A DNA stretch of 64,000 nt from Leclercia adecarboxylata (lineage in GTDB: Bacteria > Pseudomonadota > Gammaproteobacteria > Enterobacterales > Enterobacteriaceae): the NCBI RefSeq assembly GCF_006171285.1, contig NZ_CP040889.1:3906001-3970000 (forward strand), given 5' to 3'. The notes under the pieces are model-generated. The model was not told the DNA's origin. It saw only the letters and a program-made list of their open reading frames with translations, and did no database searches. Position numbers and translations under genes: made by a program. Positions 21,771 through 31,882 of the stretch are shown piece by piece. Position 1 is the first letter of the stretch. Every line of letters starts with the position of its first letter.

Positions 21771-22580
21771 ATGTTCTTGATAAATGGCATAAAGCAGGCA
21801 GTGCTTCCGGCAAATGACCGGGCTATCCAGTTTGGTGACGGATGCTTTACTACGGCGCGCATTGTCAAAGGCAAAATCAGTTTGCTTAACGCGCATGTGC
21901 AACGTTTGCAGACGGCCTGTGAAAGATTGTTCATTCCCTTTGCCCAGTGGGCAGAGTTAGAAAAGGAAATGGCAGAGCAGGCGCTGGGCATCGATCATGG
22001 CGTACTGAAGGTGATTATCAGCCGGGGAAGCGGCGGCAGGGGATACAGCGCAGCTGGCTGTCAGCAGCCGGTTCGCATTCTTTCCGTGTCGGCGTATCCG
22101 GCCCATTACGATCGCTGGCGGACCGAGGGGATCGCCCTGGCATTGAGTCCGGTGCGTCTTGGCCGTAATCCGCATCTGGCGGGGATAAAACACCTTAACC
22201 GGCTAGAACAGGTGTTGATCCGCTCCCATCTTGAACAGACGGACGCCGACGAGGCGCTGGTCCTTGACAGCGAAGGGTTCATTACGGAATGCTGTGCGGC
22301 GAATTTATTCTGGCGGCAGGGTAAGGATGTGTTTACCCCCCGTCTGGATCAGGCGGGCGTCGATGGCCTGATGCGCCAGTTTTGTCTGCGACAGCTGGCA
22401 CACTCCGCCTTTCGCGTTGTCGAAGTGCAGGCGTGCGAAGCTGCGCTGAAGGATGCCGACGAGATCGTCGTGTGCAATGCGTTGATGCCTGTTGTGCCGG
22501 TGCGCCAGTATGGTCCTCACCATTTTTCATCGCGTGAGTTGCACCTGTTTTTAGCCCCTCTGTGTGAGCAAACCAGATAG
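21771..22580 (+). CDS. pabC: Aminodeoxychorismate lyase
   Basis: 269 residues from the ATG at 21771, which has AAGGAG six bases upstream; the frame is open further 5' but the family starts here (MFLINGIKQ). PabC is a PLP enzyme of the branched-chain aminotransferase fold that releases pyruvate from 4-amino-4-deoxychorismate to give p-aminobenzoate for folate. The PLP lysine is K140 in [10 protein letters not shown]. Other motifs are [21 protein letters not shown] and [10 protein letters not shown]. mltG starts two bases after the stop, so the genes form one unit with tmk and holB. Confidence 0.96.
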   Translation: MFLINGIKQAVLPANDRAIQFGDGCFTTARIVKGKISLLNAHVQRLQTACERLFIPFAQWAELEKEMAEQALGIDHGVLKVIISRGSGGRGYSAAGCQQPVRILSVSAYPAHYDRWRTEGIALALSPVRLGRNPHLAGIKHLNRLEQVLIRSHLEQTDADEALVLDSEGFITECCAANLFWRQGKDVFTPRLDQAGVDGLMRQFCLRQLAHSAFRVVEVQACEAALKDADEIVVCNALMPVVPVRQYGPHHFSSRELHLFLAPLCEQTR

Positions 22581-22582
22581 TC

Positions 22583-23605
22583 ATGAAGAAAATGTTGCGC
22601 TTTATTCTCCTCGTTGTTGTCGTGCTGGGCATTGCCGCTGGCGTGGGGATATGGAAGGTTCGCCAGCTGGCGGACAGCAAAATCCTCATCGCGGATGAGA
22701 CGATATTTACCCTGAAGCCAGGCACCGGACGACTGGCGCTGGGCGAGCAGCTGTATGGCGAAAAGGTCATTAATCGCCCGCGGGTGTTCCAGTGGTTATT
22801 ACGCGTGCAGCCGGAGCTGTCGCATTTCAAAGCCGGTACTTACCGTTTTACGCCAGGCATGACCGTTAAGGAGATGCTGGAGCTGCTCGAAAGCGGTAAA
22901 GAGGCCCAGTTCCCGCTGCGTTTTGTTGAAGGGATGCGCTTGAGCGATTACCTGAAACAGCTGCGCGATGCGCCATACATCAAGCACACGCTGCCGGATG
23001 ACAGCTATGCCGCCGTCGCTGAAGCCCTGAAGTTTGAACATCCTGAATGGGTAGAAGGCTGGTTCTGGCCGGATACCTGGATGTACACGGCGGGCACCAC
23101 CGATGTGGCGCTGCTGCAGCGTGCGCATAAAAAGATGGTCGAGGCGGTGGAGAAAGCCTGGGAAGGGCGGATGGAAAACCTGCCGTATAAAGATCAAAAC
23201 CAGTTCGTGACCATGGCGTCTATCGTCGAGAAAGAGACGGCGGTGGCCAGCGAGCGCGATCAGGTGGCGTCGGTGTTTATTAACCGCCTGCGTATCGGCA
23301 TGCGCTTGCAGACCGACCCAACGGTGATTTACGGGATGGGTGAGAACTACAAGGGCAAGATCTCACGTAAAGACCTCGAAACCCCAACCGATTATAATAC
23401 CTACGTCATTAGCGGATTACCCCCGGGACCGATTGCCACACCGGGCCAGGCATCGCTGAATGCCGCCGCGCATCCGGCAAAAACGCCGTATCTCTATTTC
23501 GTCGCTGACGGAAAGGGTGGACATACTTTTAACACCAATCTTGCCGGTCATAATCGTTCGGTTCAGGACTATCTGAAGGCACTTAAGGAAAAAAATGCGC
23601 AGTAA
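22583..23605 (+). CDS. mltG: Endolytic murein transglycosylase MltG
   Basis: 340 residues, as E. coli YceG. MltG cuts nascent peptidoglycan strands at the inner membrane and is thought to end glycan polymerisation. One N-terminal membrane segment (about residues 5-24, [20 protein letters not shown]) anchors it with the rest periplasmic. A LysM-like subdomain comes first, then the YceG domain with the catalytic glutamate E218 in SIVEKETA. The motif [11 protein letters not shown] and the [15 protein letters not shown] stretch are conserved. The last 11 bases overlap tmk. Confidence 0.97.
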   Translation: MKKMLRFILLVVVVLGIAAGVGIWKVRQLADSKILIADETIFTLKPGTGRLALGEQLYGEKVINRPRVFQWLLRVQPELSHFKAGTYRFTPGMTVKEMLELLESGKEAQFPLRFVEGMRLSDYLKQLRDAPYIKHTLPDDSYAAVAEALKFEHPEWVEGWFWPDTWMYTAGTTDVALLQRAHKKMVEAVEKAWEGRMENLPYKDQNQFVTMASIVEKETAVASERDQVASVFINRLRIGMRLQTDPTVIYGMGENYKGKISRKDLETPTDYNTYVISGLPPGPIATPGQASLNAAAHPAKTPYLYFVADGKGGHTFNTNLAGHNRSVQDYLKALKEKNAQ

Positions 23606-24236
23606 CTACATCGTCATTGAGGGGCTGGAAGGCGCCGGGAAAACCACCGCACGCAACGCGGTGGTTGAGACGCTGAAACAGTGTGGCATCGAAGAGATGA
23701 TCTTCACCCGCGAACCGGGCGGCACACAGCTGGCGGAAAAACTGCGTAGCCTGGTGCTGGACATCAAATCGGTTGGCGACGAAGTGATTACCGACAAAGC
23801 CGAAGTCATGATGTTTTACGCTGCCCGTGTTCAGCTGGTTGAAACCGTGATTAAACCTGCGCTGGCGCGCGGTTGCTGGGTCATCGGCGACCGCCACGAT
23901 CTCTCCACCCAGGCTTACCAGGGTGGAGGTCGCGGCATTGACCAGAATATGCTCGCCACGCTGCGCGACGCGGTGCTGGGTGATTTCCGCCCGAACCTGA
24001 CGCTCTATTTAGACGTGACGCCGGAAGTGGGCCTGAAGCGGGCCCGCGCCCGTGGGGAACTGGATCGTATCGAACAGGAGTCGCTGGACTTCTTCAACCG
24101 TACCCGCGCCCGTTACCTGGAGCTGGCGGCACAGGACAGTTCAATCCGCACAATCGACGCGACGCAGCCTCTGGAAGCGGTGATGGGGGACATTCGTGCC
24201 ACCGTTACTGACTGGCTGAAGGAACAACAGGCATGA
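23595..24236 (+). CDS. tmk: Thymidylate kinase
   Basis: 213 residues. Tmk phosphorylates dTMP to dTDP, an essential step in dTTP supply. It shows the P-loop GLEGAGKTT at about residues 9-17, the [16 protein letters not shown] segment with the substrate-binding arginine and the lid, and the [20 protein letters not shown] region (here [16 protein letters not shown]). The start overlaps mltG by 11 bases and the stop overlaps holB in an ATGA arrangement, so translation is probably coupled across the three genes. Confidence 0.98.
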   Translation: MRSNYIVIEGLEGAGKTTARNAVVETLKQCGIEEMIFTREPGGTQLAEKLRSLVLDIKSVGDEVITDKAEVMMFYAARVQLVETVIKPALARGCWVIGDRHDLSTQAYQGGGRGIDQNMLATLRDAVLGDFRPNLTLYLDVTPEVGLKRARARGELDRIEQESLDFFNRTRARYLELAAQDSSIRTIDATQPLEAVMGDIRATVTDWLKEQQA

Positions 24237-25237
24237 AATGGTATCCATGGTTGCGCCCGCACTTTGAACAGCTGGTGAACGGCTATCAGTCAGGTCGGGG
24301 GCATCATGCGTTACTGATCCAGTCGCTGCCGGGGATGGGGGATGATGCGCTTATCTACGCCATCAGCCGTTTCCTGATGTGCCAGCAGCCGCAGGGGCAT
24401 AAGAGCTGCGGCCAGTGCCGTAGCTGTCAGCTGATGCAGGCGCAAACCCATCCGGACTATTACGCCCTGGAGCCCGAAAAGGGCAAAACGACCCTTGGCA
24501 TTGATGCGGTGCGCGGGGTTAGCGAGAAGCTGTACGAACGCGCGCGCCTCGGCGGGGCAAAAGTTGTCTGGCTGAAAGATGCCGCCCAGTTGACCGAAGC
24601 GGCCGCCAACGCGCTGTTAAAAACCCTGGAAGAGCCGCCGGAAAATACCTGGTTTCTGATGGCCTGCCGTGAACCGGGGCGATTGCTGCCGACTCTGCGC
24701 AGCCGCTGTCGTTTGCATCATCTCAGCGTTCCGCAAGAGGCGTGGGCTATCAGCTGGCTCGCAAGAGAAGTGACAACGTCACAAGAGGCGGCGCTGAGTG
24801 CGCTGCGCCTGTGCGGTGGGGCGCCCGCCGCGGCGCTGGCCTTGTTGCAGCCTAAAGTCTGGACCCAACGCGAACAGCTTTGCCAGGCGCTCGGGGCGGT
24901 GTCCGACAGCGGCGACTGGATGAGCCTGCTGCCAGTACTTAATCATGAGCAGGCGGCAGATCGCCTGCACTGGCTGGCAGCGTTGTTGCTGGATGCGCTT
25001 AAAATTCAGCAGGGCGCGACCCTGCTCAGCAATGCCGACGTCTGGCAACTTGTGAATAATCTCGCCCATAGCCTGCCAGGTGTGGCACTGCGGGCTATTC
25101 TTCATGACGTATGCCAGTGTCGCGAACAATTACTCAGCGTAACGGGGCTGAACCGGGAGCTTGTGCTGACCGACCTGTTACTCACTATCGAGCATTACCT
25201 GCAACCGGGCACGACGCTGCCTGTATCCCATCTCTGA
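24233..25237 (+). CDS. holB: DNA polymerase III subunit delta'
   Basis: 334 residues, the E. coli length. Delta' is the stator of the clamp-loader complex that loads the beta sliding clamp. It is an AAA+ fold with a degenerate nucleotide site: the P-loop region reads [11 protein letters not shown] and lacks the usual GKT, as in all delta' proteins. A zinc module is formed by the cysteines in [19 protein letters not shown] near residues 50-66. The SRC-like motif appears as [10 protein letters not shown]. It overlaps tmk by four bases and precedes ycfH by ten. Confidence 0.97.
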   Translation: MKWYPWLRPHFEQLVNGYQSGRGHHALLIQSLPGMGDDALIYAISRFLMCQQPQGHKSCGQCRSCQLMQAQTHPDYYALEPEKGKTTLGIDAVRGVSEKLYERARLGGAKVVWLKDAAQLTEAAANALLKTLEEPPENTWFLMACREPGRLLPTLRSRCRLHHLSVPQEAWAISWLAREVTTSQEAALSALRLCGGAPAAALALLQPKVWTQREQLCQALGAVSDSGDWMSLLPVLNHEQAADRLHWLAALLLDALKIQQGATLLSNADVWQLVNNLAHSLPGVALRAILHDVCQCREQLLSVTGLNRELVLTDLLLTIEHYLQPGTTLPVSHL

Positions 25238-25247
25238 GAGAGACATT

Positions 25248-26042
25248 ATGTTTTTAGTCGACTCACACTGCCATCTCGATGGCCTGGATTATCAATCCCT
25301 GCATAAAAACGTCGATGACGTGCTGGAAAAAGCGGCCGCCCGCGATGTGAAATTTTGTCTGGCGGTCGCCACGACGTTGCCCGGCTATCGCACCATGCGC
25401 GAACTGGTGGGCGTGCGTGACAACGTGGTTTTCTCCTGCGGCGTGCATCCCCTGAACCAGGATGAAGCCTATGACGTCGAGGATTTACGCCGTCTGGCGG
25501 CGGAAGAGGGCGTGGTGGCGATGGGCGAAACCGGGCTGGATTATTTTTACACCCCGGAAACGAAAGACCGCCAGCAGACGTCCTTCCGCGACCATATCCG
25601 CATTGGCCGGGAGCTGAACAAGCCGGTGATTGTCCATACCCGCGATGCCCGGGCCGATACGCTGGCGATCCTGAAAGAAGAAAAGGTGACGGATTGTGGT
25701 GGCGTACTACACTGTTTCACAGAAGACAGAGAAACAGCGGGCAAGCTGCTGGATCTGGGTTTTTATATCTCGTTTTCCGGGATCGTAACGTTCCGTAACG
25801 CCGAGCAGCTTCGTGACGCTGCGCGGTACGTGCCGCTCGATCGCCTGCTGGTGGAAACAGATTCCCCTTATCTGGCACCGGTGCCGCATCGCGGTAAAGA
25901 GAACCAACCCGCGATGGTACGGGATGTGGCCGAGTACATGGCCGTTTTGAAAGGCGTCGACGTTGAAGAACTGGCACGCATTACCACCCACAACTTCGCC
26001 AGTCTGTTTCACATCGATTCCTCCCGCCTGCAATCTGCCTGA
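25248..26042 (+). CDS. ycfH: TatD-family metal-dependent hydrolase YcfH
   Basis: 264 residues (E. coli 265). It belongs to the TatD family of TIM-barrel, metal-dependent hydrolases, related to TatD DNase; the cellular substrate of YcfH is not established. The metal ligands are visible: VDSHCHLD at residues 4-11, a glutamate in MGETGLDYFY, the histidine in VIVHTRDA, one in LHCFTE and the aspartate in LLVETDSPYLAPVPHRGK. It follows holB closely, as in other enterics, and is likely part of the same transcript. A long regulated leader of ptsG comes next. Confidence 0.94.
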   Translation: MFLVDSHCHLDGLDYQSLHKNVDDVLEKAAARDVKFCLAVATTLPGYRTMRELVGVRDNVVFSCGVHPLNQDEAYDVEDLRRLAAEEGVVAMGETGLDYFYTPETKDRQQTSFRDHIRIGRELNKPVIVHTRDARADTLAILKEEKVTDCGGVLHCFTEDRETAGKLLDLGFYISFSGIVTFRNAEQLRDAARYVPLDRLLVETDSPYLAPVPHRGKENQPAMVRDVAEYMAVLKGVDVEELARITTHNFASLFHIDSSRLQSA

Positions 26043-26186
26043 TTAGTCAGTTTTTTTTTGGGCTCGTAATTAATAGCTAAAGCGAGTACAGTTCACCGCC
26101 CAAATGGGGGCGGTGAATACGTTTCTGGTAACATCTGGCAATCTATTTTGTAAAAATCTGAAAGTTTTTCAGCTGCCGAGCGCTGA

Positions 26187-26206
26187 AACGTGATAGCCGT
26201 CAAACA
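26187..26206 (+). promoter_or_regulatory. CRP site upstream of ptsG P1
   Basis: The sequence AACGTGATAGCCGTCAAACA is a CRP-site match (cGTGA-N6-TCAaA). Its centre lies about 41 bases before the inferred ptsG start near 26238, which is the activation position known for E. coli ptsG (-40.5). Confidence 0.8.
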
Positions 26207-26219
26207 AAGATCCGCAGAT

Positions 26220-26244
26220 TTATTTTACTCTGCGTAATAAATAA
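26220..26244 (+). promoter_or_regulatory. ptsG P1 -10 region and Mlc operator
   Basis: The interval contains TTATTTTACTC followed by TGCGTAATAAATAA, with inverted A+T-rich ends as in Mlc operators. The -10 hexamer TACTCT is at 26226-26231. The palindrome centre lies about six bases before the inferred start, as known for the E. coli Mlc site at ptsG, so glucose transport would relieve repression here too. Confidence 0.8.
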
Positions 26245-26303
26245 AGGGCGCTTAGATGTCCTGTCCACGGCACGGTTCTCCCCCCGGGCCAATGCGTGAA
26301 AAC

Positions 26304-26343
26304 GTAAAAAAAGCACAAATACTCAGGAGCACTCTCAATTATG
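26304..26343 (+). promoter_or_regulatory. SgrS target region at the ptsG start
   Basis: In E. coli the sRNA SgrS pairs with the ptsG mRNA just before its start codon. The core ATACTCAGGAGC, including the Shine-Dalgarno sequence, is kept here, but the bases before it read GCACAA instead of the E. coli GCACCC. Whether the local SgrS has a matching change cannot be seen from this window. Confidence 0.65.
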
Positions 26344-27774
26344 TTTAAGAATGCATTTGCTAACCTGCAGAAGGTCGGTAAATCGCTGATGCTGCCGGTA
26401 TCCGTACTGCCTATCGCAGGTATCCTGCTGGGCGTCGGTTCTGCAAACTTCAGCTGGCTGCCAGCCGTAGTTTCCCACGTGATGGCCGAAGCAGGCGGTT
26501 CTGTTTTCGGTAACATGCCACTGATCTTCGCTATCGGCGTTGCGCTTGGCTTCACTAATAACGACGGCGTATCTGCGCTGGCCTCTGTTGTTGCCTACGG
26601 CATCATGGTTAAAACCATGGCTGTGGTTGCACCTCTGGTGCTGCACTTGCCACCGGAAGAGATCGCAGCAAAACACCTGGCTGACACCGGTGTTCTGGGC
26701 GGTATCATCTCGGGTGCTATTGCGGCGTATATGTTTAACCGCTTCTATCGCATCAAGCTCCCTGAATATCTGGGCTTCTTTGCTGGTAAGCGTTTTGTTC
26801 CAATCATCTCTGGTCTGGCGGCGATCTTCACTGGTGTGATCCTCTCCTTCATCTGGCCACCAATTGGTTCCGCTATCCAGACCTTCTCTCAGTGGGCTGC
26901 TTACCAGAACCCGGTACTGGCGTTCGGTATCTATGGCTTCATCGAGCGTTGCCTGGTGCCGTTTGGTCTGCACCATATCTGGAACGTTCCTTTCCAGATG
27001 CAGATCGGCGAATTCACCAACGCGGCGGGCCAGGTATTCCACGGCGATATCCCACGCTACATGGCAGGTGACCCAACTGCAGGCAAACTGTCTGGCGGCT
27101 TCCTGTTCAAAATGTACGGCCTGCCGGCTGCTGCGATTGCAATCTGGCACTCTGCTAAACCAGAGAACCGTGCAAAAGTGGGCGGTATCATGATCTCCGC
27201 AGCGCTGACCTCGTTCCTGACCGGTATCACCGAGCCGATCGAGTTCTCCTTCATGTTCGTTGCGCCGATCCTGTACGTTATCCACGCGATTCTGGCTGGC
27301 CTGGCGTTCCCAATCTGTATCCTGCTGGGTATGCGTGACGGTACGTCCTTCTCACACGGTCTGATCGACTTCATCGTACTGTCCGGTAACAGCAGCAAAC
27401 TGTGGCTGTTCCCAATCGTTGGTGCGGGCTACGCGGTGCTGTACTACACCATCTTCCGCGTGCTGATCAAAGCACTGGACCTGAAAACACCAGGTCGTGA
27501 AGATGCAACAGAAGACAGCAAAGCGGGTGCGACCAGCGAAATGGCTCCAGCACTGGTTGCAGCCTTCGGCGGTAAAGAGAACATCACTAACCTGGACGCA
27601 TGTATCACTCGTCTGCGTGTTAGCGTTGCCGATGTCGCGAAAGTTGACCAGCCAGGTCTGAAAAAACTGGGCGCAGCTGGTGTAGTTGTTGCAGGTTCCG
27701 GTGTACAGGCTATCTTCGGTACTAAATCCGATAACCTGAAAACCGAAATGGATGAGTACATCCGCGGCAACTAA
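26341..27774 (+). CDS. ptsG: Glucose-specific PTS enzyme IICB
   Basis: 477 residues, the E. coli length. PtsG imports glucose and phosphorylates it to glucose 6-phosphate. The membrane IIC domain fills about residues 1-380, with hydrophobic segments and the glucose-PTS stretch [12 protein letters not shown] linker ([14 protein letters not shown]) leads to the cytoplasmic IIB domain, about 390-477, where the phosphorylated cysteine is in [13 protein letters not shown] near residue 421. IIA is the separate Crr protein, not encoded here. The gene stands alone between ycfH and fhuE, with CRP, Mlc and SgrS control in the leader and a strong terminator after it. Confidence 0.98.
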   Translation: MFKNAFANLQKVGKSLMLPVSVLPIAGILLGVGSANFSWLPAVVSHVMAEAGGSVFGNMPLIFAIGVALGFTNNDGVSALASVVAYGIMVKTMAVVAPLVLHLPPEEIAAKHLADTGVLGGIISGAIAAYMFNRFYRIKLPEYLGFFAGKRFVPIISGLAAIFTGVILSFIWPPIGSAIQTFSQWAAYQNPVLAFGIYGFIERCLVPFGLHHIWNVPFQMQIGEFTNAAGQVFHGDIPRYMAGDPTAGKLSGGFLFKMYGLPAAAIAIWHSAKPENRAKVGGIMISAALTSFLTGITEPIEFSFMFVAPILYVIHAILAGLAFPICILLGMRDGTSFSHGLIDFIVLSGNSSKLWLFPIVGAGYAVLYYTIFRVLIKALDLKTPGREDATEDSKAGATSEMAPALVAAFGGKENITNLDACITRLRVSVADVAKVDQPGLKKLGAAGVVVAGSGVQAIFGTKSDNLKTEMDEYIRGN

Positions 27775-27793
27775 GCTGTGACCTGGGGAGACT

Positions 27794-27819
27794 AAGGCAG
27801 CCAAATGGCTGCCTTTTTT
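27794..27819 (+). terminator. Rho-independent terminator after ptsG
   Basis: AAGGCAGCC pairs with GGCTGCCTT around AAAT, followed by a run of Ts. It lies 20 bases after the ptsG stop. Confidence 0.93.
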
Positions 27820-27840
27820 ATTGCCTGAGATTTGGGAAAT

Positions 27841-27871
27841 GCCCGGCGGCGCTGCGCTTGCACGGGCCTAC
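27841..27871. repeat. Single REP unit between ptsG and fhuE
   Basis: GCCCGGCGGCGCTGCGCTTG, followed by CACGGGCCTAC, repeats the left half of the element at 14629-14659 base for base. Here the inverted partner is missing, so this is a lone REP. Confidence 0.85.
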
Positions 27872-27902
27872 ATATCCTGGGCCACAGGCAAACCGCGCGT
27901 AC

Positions 27903-27931
27903 AAAAAAGGGAGCCTTCTGGCTCCCTTTGG
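27903..27931 (-). terminator. Rho-independent terminator of fhuE
   Basis: Read on the minus strand, AAAGGGAGCC pairs with GGCTCCCTTT around AGAA and is followed by a T run. It lies just beyond the fhuE stop. Confidence 0.93.
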
Positions 27932-27945
27932 TAACGGATGCTGTA

Positions 27946-30138
27946 TCAGAACTGATAGCTTGCGGTCACGCTGACGTTACGCGGTTCGCCATAGACAATC
28001 GCGCCTTCAATATTCGTGTCGTAAGTCTTATCAAACAGGTTATTCACATTACCCTGCAGAGAGAAGTTCTTCGTGACCTGATAACGGGTGAAGAGGTCAA
28101 CCAGCGCGTAGCTGCCCTGTGACGCTCGCCATGTGCCGTACGGCGTGTCCTGATAGGTATACACGCTGTTTTGCCAGTTAACGCCACCACCTACGGTCAG
28201 CTCAGGCATGACCGGCAGACGATAGCTGGTAAACAGTTTCACCGTGGTACGCGGCAGCTGCGGGTTAACCGCCTTGCCCTGGTTATCTTCTGCAACGTAA
28301 CGCGTCGCACCGAAGGTCATCTGCCAGTTATCCGTCAGCGCGCCGTTGATTTCAAACTCAACGCCTTTACTCACGGTACCGTCTACGCTCTCGTAAGCCG
28401 TATCCGTCGAGCCCTGAATGGTCCGGCCGGTGCTTTGTCCCAGATTATCCTGCTCAATGCGGAAGACGGAGAGGGTGGTCGTCAGACGGCTGTTCATCCA
28501 GTCGGATTTCAGACCCGCTTCGTAGTTATTACCGGTGATCGGGTCGAGATATTTGCCCGAGCTGTCGCGGTAGTTCTGCGGCTGGAAGATAGAGGTATAG
28601 CTGGCGTAGGCAGACCAGTTGTCGTTGATGTCGTAGACCAGACCCGCGTAAGGCGTGGTGTGGTTCTTCTCCATGCCGTAGGTCAGGGTGTCAATGCTCC
28701 AGTTGGTATAGCGCGCGCCGAGGATCAGGTGCAGCGGATCGGCCAGCGAGATACGGGTTGCCGCATACAGCGACTTCATGTTGGTGGTATCGTCCTGGGC
28801 GAGGGACTGCGATCCCCAGTTGGTTTCCGGGAAGTTACCGTCATAGTCGTAGAAACTGCCGAAATCATCCGGGAAGACGTTGGCCCAGGAGTTGGTGTAA
28901 CGGTTCGTCTGACGGCTGAAGCTGCCACCGATCATCACGGTGTGCTGACGACCTAACAGCTCGTAACCACCGTCAGCAAAGAGATCTACAGCATCCACTT
29001 TACGCTTGCCGCTGTTCCAGCCGGTACCGCCAATGTAGCCGTAATCCGGACCGTAGTTCACGTAAGGACCTTCCAGCATGCCGGTGCTCTTGTTGACATA
29101 GGCATCAAGGTACATCGCTTTACTGTCGAATTTCGCTTCGGTATGGGTCGCATTTAACGTGGCCTGCCAGTCGTCGGCAAAACGCTGCTTCAGCGTAAAG
29201 AAGACCTTATTGAACTCTTTGTCGTTGTAGGCCCAGTCTGGTGACGTGCTGTGTGCGCGATCGTAGTGTCTGACGCTGCCATCGGTGTTCCAGCGCGGCA
29301 AACCACCCCACGTCTGGTTGTTGATGTCGATACGCTGGTATTCGTAGCCCGCCGACAGCGCGGTGCTGGTGCCCAGGTCGGCGTCAAGAATTCCGGAGAA
29401 GAAGGTCCGCTTCTGGTTGTAGTTGTCGAGCCAGGAGTCGCTGTCCTGATAACCCGCCACGATGCGGCCGCGCAGATTGCCGTCATCCGTCAGCGGGCTT
29501 TGCATGTCCATCACGTAGCGCTGTTTGTTCCAGCTACCGTATTCCGCAGACAAATTGGCCTTAAATTCGCGGCTGGTGGCATGCTTACGCACCATATTGA
29601 TCGCCGCAGAGGGGTTGCCTGTTCCGGTCATCAGACCGTTGGCGCCGCGCACCACTTCAACCCGCTCAAACAGGGCAGTGTCAGACTGAGAATCACCCAG
29701 ATTCCAGCGTGATTCGAAGTAGGTTGGGATGCCATCGACCATGTAGTTGTCGATTTCAAACCCACGGGAGTAGAAGTTGCTGCGATCGGAATCGGTGGTG
29801 CTTTTGCTGATCCCCATCGTGTTGTCCATCACGTCGCCCAGCGTCTGCAACTGCTGGTCTTCCATGCGCTGCTCGCTGACGATAGTGACCGACTGCGGAA
29901 TGTCACGCTGGACCATCTGCATTTTGGTGCCGACGGTTGTGGTTTTTACGCTGTAGTCCTGGCTGTCATCGCCAGATGCATCGGACTGTGAGGTACCATC
30001 GACAATGACGGTTTCCTCTGAAGGAGCAGCAAAACTGGCGGTAGGCATCAATGCCATAGCAATGCAGGCTGCCAGCAACGAAGGTGTTGCGACAGACTGA
30101 GATTGCCCTTCCCTGGATTGAATGGTGAAAGACATCAT
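27946..30138 (-). CDS. fhuE: TonB-dependent ferric coprogen/rhodotorulate receptor
   Basis: About 730 residues. FhuE is an outer-membrane barrel that takes up iron bound to coprogen, ferrioxamine B and rhodotorulate, using energy from TonB-ExbBD. The start is one of two adjacent ATGs (30138 or 30135) behind AAGGG. A signal peptide ends near SFAAPSEE, followed by the TonB box ETVIVDG. The plug domain covers about residues 60-200, with DIPQSVTIVSEQRM and NMVRKHATSREF. The 22-strand barrel follows and ends in the classic aromatic C-terminus, VSVTASYQF. Iron control by Fur is expected, but I could not point to a convincing Fur box upstream. It has its own terminator. Confidence 0.95.
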   Translation of the reverse strand: MMSFTIQSREGQSQSVATPSLLAACIAMALMPTASFAAPSEETVIVDGTSQSDASGDDSQDYSVKTTTVGTKMQMVQRDIPQSVTIVSEQRMEDQQLQTLGDVMDNTMGISKSTTDSDRSNFYSRGFEIDNYMVDGIPTYFESRWNLGDSQSDTALFERVEVVRGANGLMTGTGNPSAAINMVRKHATSREFKANLSAEYGSWNKQRYVMDMQSPLTDDGNLRGRIVAGYQDSDSWLDNYNQKRTFFSGILDADLGTSTALSAGYEYQRIDINNQTWGGLPRWNTDGSVRHYDRAHSTSPDWAYNDKEFNKVFFTLKQRFADDWQATLNATHTEAKFDSKAMYLDAYVNKSTGMLEGPYVNYGPDYGYIGGTGWNSGKRKVDAVDLFADGGYELLGRQHTVMIGGSFSRQTNRYTNSWANVFPDDFGSFYDYDGNFPETNWGSQSLAQDDTTNMKSLYAATRISLADPLHLILGARYTNWSIDTLTYGMEKNHTTPYAGLVYDINDNWSAYASYTSIFQPQNYRDSSGKYLDPITGNNYEAGLKSDWMNSRLTTTLSVFRIEQDNLGQSTGRTIQGSTDTAYESVDGTVSKGVEFEINGALTDNWQMTFGATRYVAEDNQGKAVNPQLPRTTVKLFTSYRLPVMPELTVGGGVNWQNSVYTYQDTPYGTWRASQGSYALVDLFTRYQVTKNFSLQGNVNNLFDKTYDTNIEGAIVYGEPRNVSVTASYQF

Positions 30139-30485
30139 CAAACCCTTAATGAACGGTGAATGGTGTGCATCAGTCTCTTAAACGAGCTGAAATAGTTTTC
30201 TAGGTATTAATTGCGCATGAAAATGCAAATGCGAAATATACGCATTCGGTTTATCACTGTAAACAGATGTTGCGGTGGTAAGTGAAATAATGTTTCAGAC
30301 GGAGCAGGGAAGAGATGGTCATTCAGCGAGCAGATCGGGGCGAACCAGCAAAGAAATCGTGGGATAAGGTTGAAAGGACTGGAGAAAGTCGCTCATACTC
30401 TTGAGTCGTGTCACAAAATAATGCGCCTGTACCGGGCGGGTTGTCTCCGGTCACGTCGCCAGATTAAATGAATAAGGAAAACCTC
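30139..30485. other. Intergenic region fhuE-hinT
   Basis: The gap of about 345 bases between the divergent fhuE and hinT genes holds no convincing gene. The fhuE side is A+T-rich with several GCATTT/AAATGC repeats (30214-30246) that could include a degenerate Fur site. The hinT side carries the promoter candidate listed separately. Confidence 0.5.
30370..30399 (+). promoter_or_regulatory. Promoter candidate for hinT-nagZ cluster
   Basis: TTGAAA (30370-30375), an 18-base spacer and CATACT (30394-30399) form a fair sigma-70 promoter about 85 bases before the hinT start. It is based on sequence match alone. Confidence 0.45.
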
Positions 30486-30845
30486 ATGGCTGAAGAAACC
30501 ATTTTCAGTAAAATTATCCGCCGCGAGATCCCGGCAGATATCATCTATCAGGATGAACTGGTTACTGCTTTTCGCGACATCTCCCCGCAGGCGCCTACCC
30601 ACATTCTTATTATCCCCAATATTCTGATTCCTACGGTAAATGACGTGAAAACTGAGCATGAACTGGCATTAGGCCGTATGCTGACAGTAGCAGCGAAAAT
30701 CGCTGAGCAGGAAGGGATTGCCGAGGAGGGTTACCGTTTGATCATGAACTGCAACCGCCACGGTGGGCAGGAAGTTTATCACATTCATATGCATCTGCTG
30801 GGCGGACGTCCGCTGGGCCCGATGCTGGCGCATAAAGGTCTCTAA
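30486..30845 (+). CDS. hinT: HIT-family purine nucleoside phosphoramidase
   Basis: 119 residues from the ATG at 30486, matching E. coli HinT; an in-frame start at 30468 would add six residues. HinT hydrolyses P-N bonds in adenosine phosphoramidates, including acyl-AMP adducts from lysyl-tRNA synthetase. The histidine triad HIHMHLL is at residues 99-105, with H101 the nucleophile, preceded by the conserved NRHGGQEVY. The N-terminal [17 protein letters not shown] is typical. It leads the hinT-ycfL-lpoB-thiK-nagZ-ycfP cluster. Confidence 0.97.
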   Translation: MAEETIFSKIIRREIPADIIYQDELVTAFRDISPQAPTHILIIPNILIPTVNDVKTEHELALGRMLTVAAKIAEQEGIAEEGYRLIMNCNRHGGQEVYHIHMHLLGGRPLGPMLAHKGL

Positions 30846-30846
30846 G

Positions 30847-31221
30847 ATGCAAAGAGGATGGATGGCGGCTCTGGTCATGGCGACGGTGTTAGCGGGATGC
30901 AGCTCGCAACCCTCGATACCCGTCAATGACGATCAGACGCTGGTAATGGAGTCATCGGTGCTGGCTGCAGGGATCACCGCGGATCAGCCTTCGCTTACCA
31001 CTAGCGAAATTCAACCGTCCGCCTCCTCTGTGCTGTTTAATGAAAGAGATGAGCCGGTTACCGTTCACTACCGCTTTTTCTGGTATGACAACCGTGGCCT
31101 GGAGATGCATCCACTGGAAGCGCCGCGCAGCGTAATCATACCGGCAAAATCGTCGGTTAAGCTTTACGGCAGCGCAAACTACCTGGGTGCGCATAAGGTC
31201 AGACTTTATTTATATCTCTGA
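30847..31221 (+). CDS. ycfL: Outer-membrane lipoprotein YcfL
   Basis: 124 residues from the ATG at 30847, one base after the hinT stop. A short lipoprotein signal ends in VLAGC (cysteine at residue 18), so the mature protein begins CSSQPSIPVND and is probably anchored in the outer membrane. The rest is a compact beta-rich domain ending YGSANYLGAHKVRLYLYL, which is strongly conserved in enterics. Its exact role is unknown, but it always sits directly upstream of lpoB, which suggests an envelope role. The function is not resolved by sequence. Confidence 0.92.
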   Translation: MQRGWMAALVMATVLAGCSSQPSIPVNDDQTLVMESSVLAAGITADQPSLTTSEIQPSASSVLFNERDEPVTVHYRFFWYDNRGLEMHPLEAPRSVIIPAKSSVKLYGSANYLGAHKVRLYLYL

Positions 31222-31231
31222 GGGGTGAATT

Positions 31232-31882
31232 TTGATTAATAACTTCAGTCGTTACGCGCTTGTCACGGCTTTTGCACTGTTCCTGTCGGGCTGTATTAGC
31301 CGCACTGAGCAACCACCGGCACCGGTGGAAGAGGTTAAACCGGGCGTTGAGCAGCCGGTTGAGCCAACCCAGCCAGTCCCAACCGTACCGACCGTGCCGT
31401 CAGTACCGGAGCAGCCAGGCCCGATCGAGCATCAGGAGCAGCCTGCTCAGCCCACACCGCGTGAACGTCACTACGACTGGAACGGGGCAATGCAACCGAT
31501 GGTCGGCAAGATGCTGCAGGCGCAGGGCGTGACAGCGGGCAGCGTGCTGCTGGTGGACAGCGTCAACAACCGCACTAACGGCAGCCTGAATGCGGGTGAA
31601 GCCACCGAAACGCTGCGTAATGCGCTGGCGAATAACGGGAAGTTCACGCTGGTATCCGCGCAGCAGCTTGCGGTGGCCAAACAGCAACTGGGCCTCTCTG
31701 CGCAGGACAGCCTGGGCTCGCGCAGCAAAGCTATCGGTATTGCCCGTAACGTGGGCGCCCAGTACGTGCTCTATTCCAGCGCGACCGGTAACGTTAACTC
31801 CCCGGCGCTGCAAATGCAGCTGATGCTGGTTCAGACAGGTGAAATTATCTGGTCGGGTAAAGGTGCAGTTCAGCAACAGTAA
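31232..31882 (+). CDS. lpoB: Penicillin-binding protein activator LpoB
   Basis: 216 residues, starting with TTG at 31232 behind GAGGGG. LpoB is an outer-membrane lipoprotein that reaches through the murein and activates the synthase PBP1B. The lipobox is LSGC, with the acylated cysteine at about residue 21. A proline-rich linker follows, with [15 protein letters not shown], then the globular domain from about residue 75 with [12 protein letters not shown] and [21 protein letters not shown] near the end. The linker is of low complexity and slightly longer than in E. coli (213 residues). thiK overlaps its end. Confidence 0.95.
   Translation: MINNFSRYALVTAFALFLSGCISRTEQPPAPVEEVKPGVEQPVEPTQPVPTVPTVPSVPEQPGPIEHQEQPAQPTPRERHYDWNGAMQPMVGKMLQAQGVTAGSVLLVDSVNNRTNGSLNAGEATETLRNALANNGKFTLVSAQQLAVAKQQLGLSAQDSLGSRSKAIGIARNVGAQYVLYSSATGNVNSPALQMQLMLVQTGEIIWSGKGAVQQQ

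Noticed and set aside
24233..25237. Degenerate P-loop in HolB as a sign of a broken gene
   Set aside because: All delta' subunits lack a working nucleotide site; length and zinc module are normal.
30200..30250. Possible Fur box upstream of fhuE
   Set aside because: The AAATGC/GCATTT-rich stretch is A+T-rich, but it does not match the GATAAT hexamer pattern well enough.
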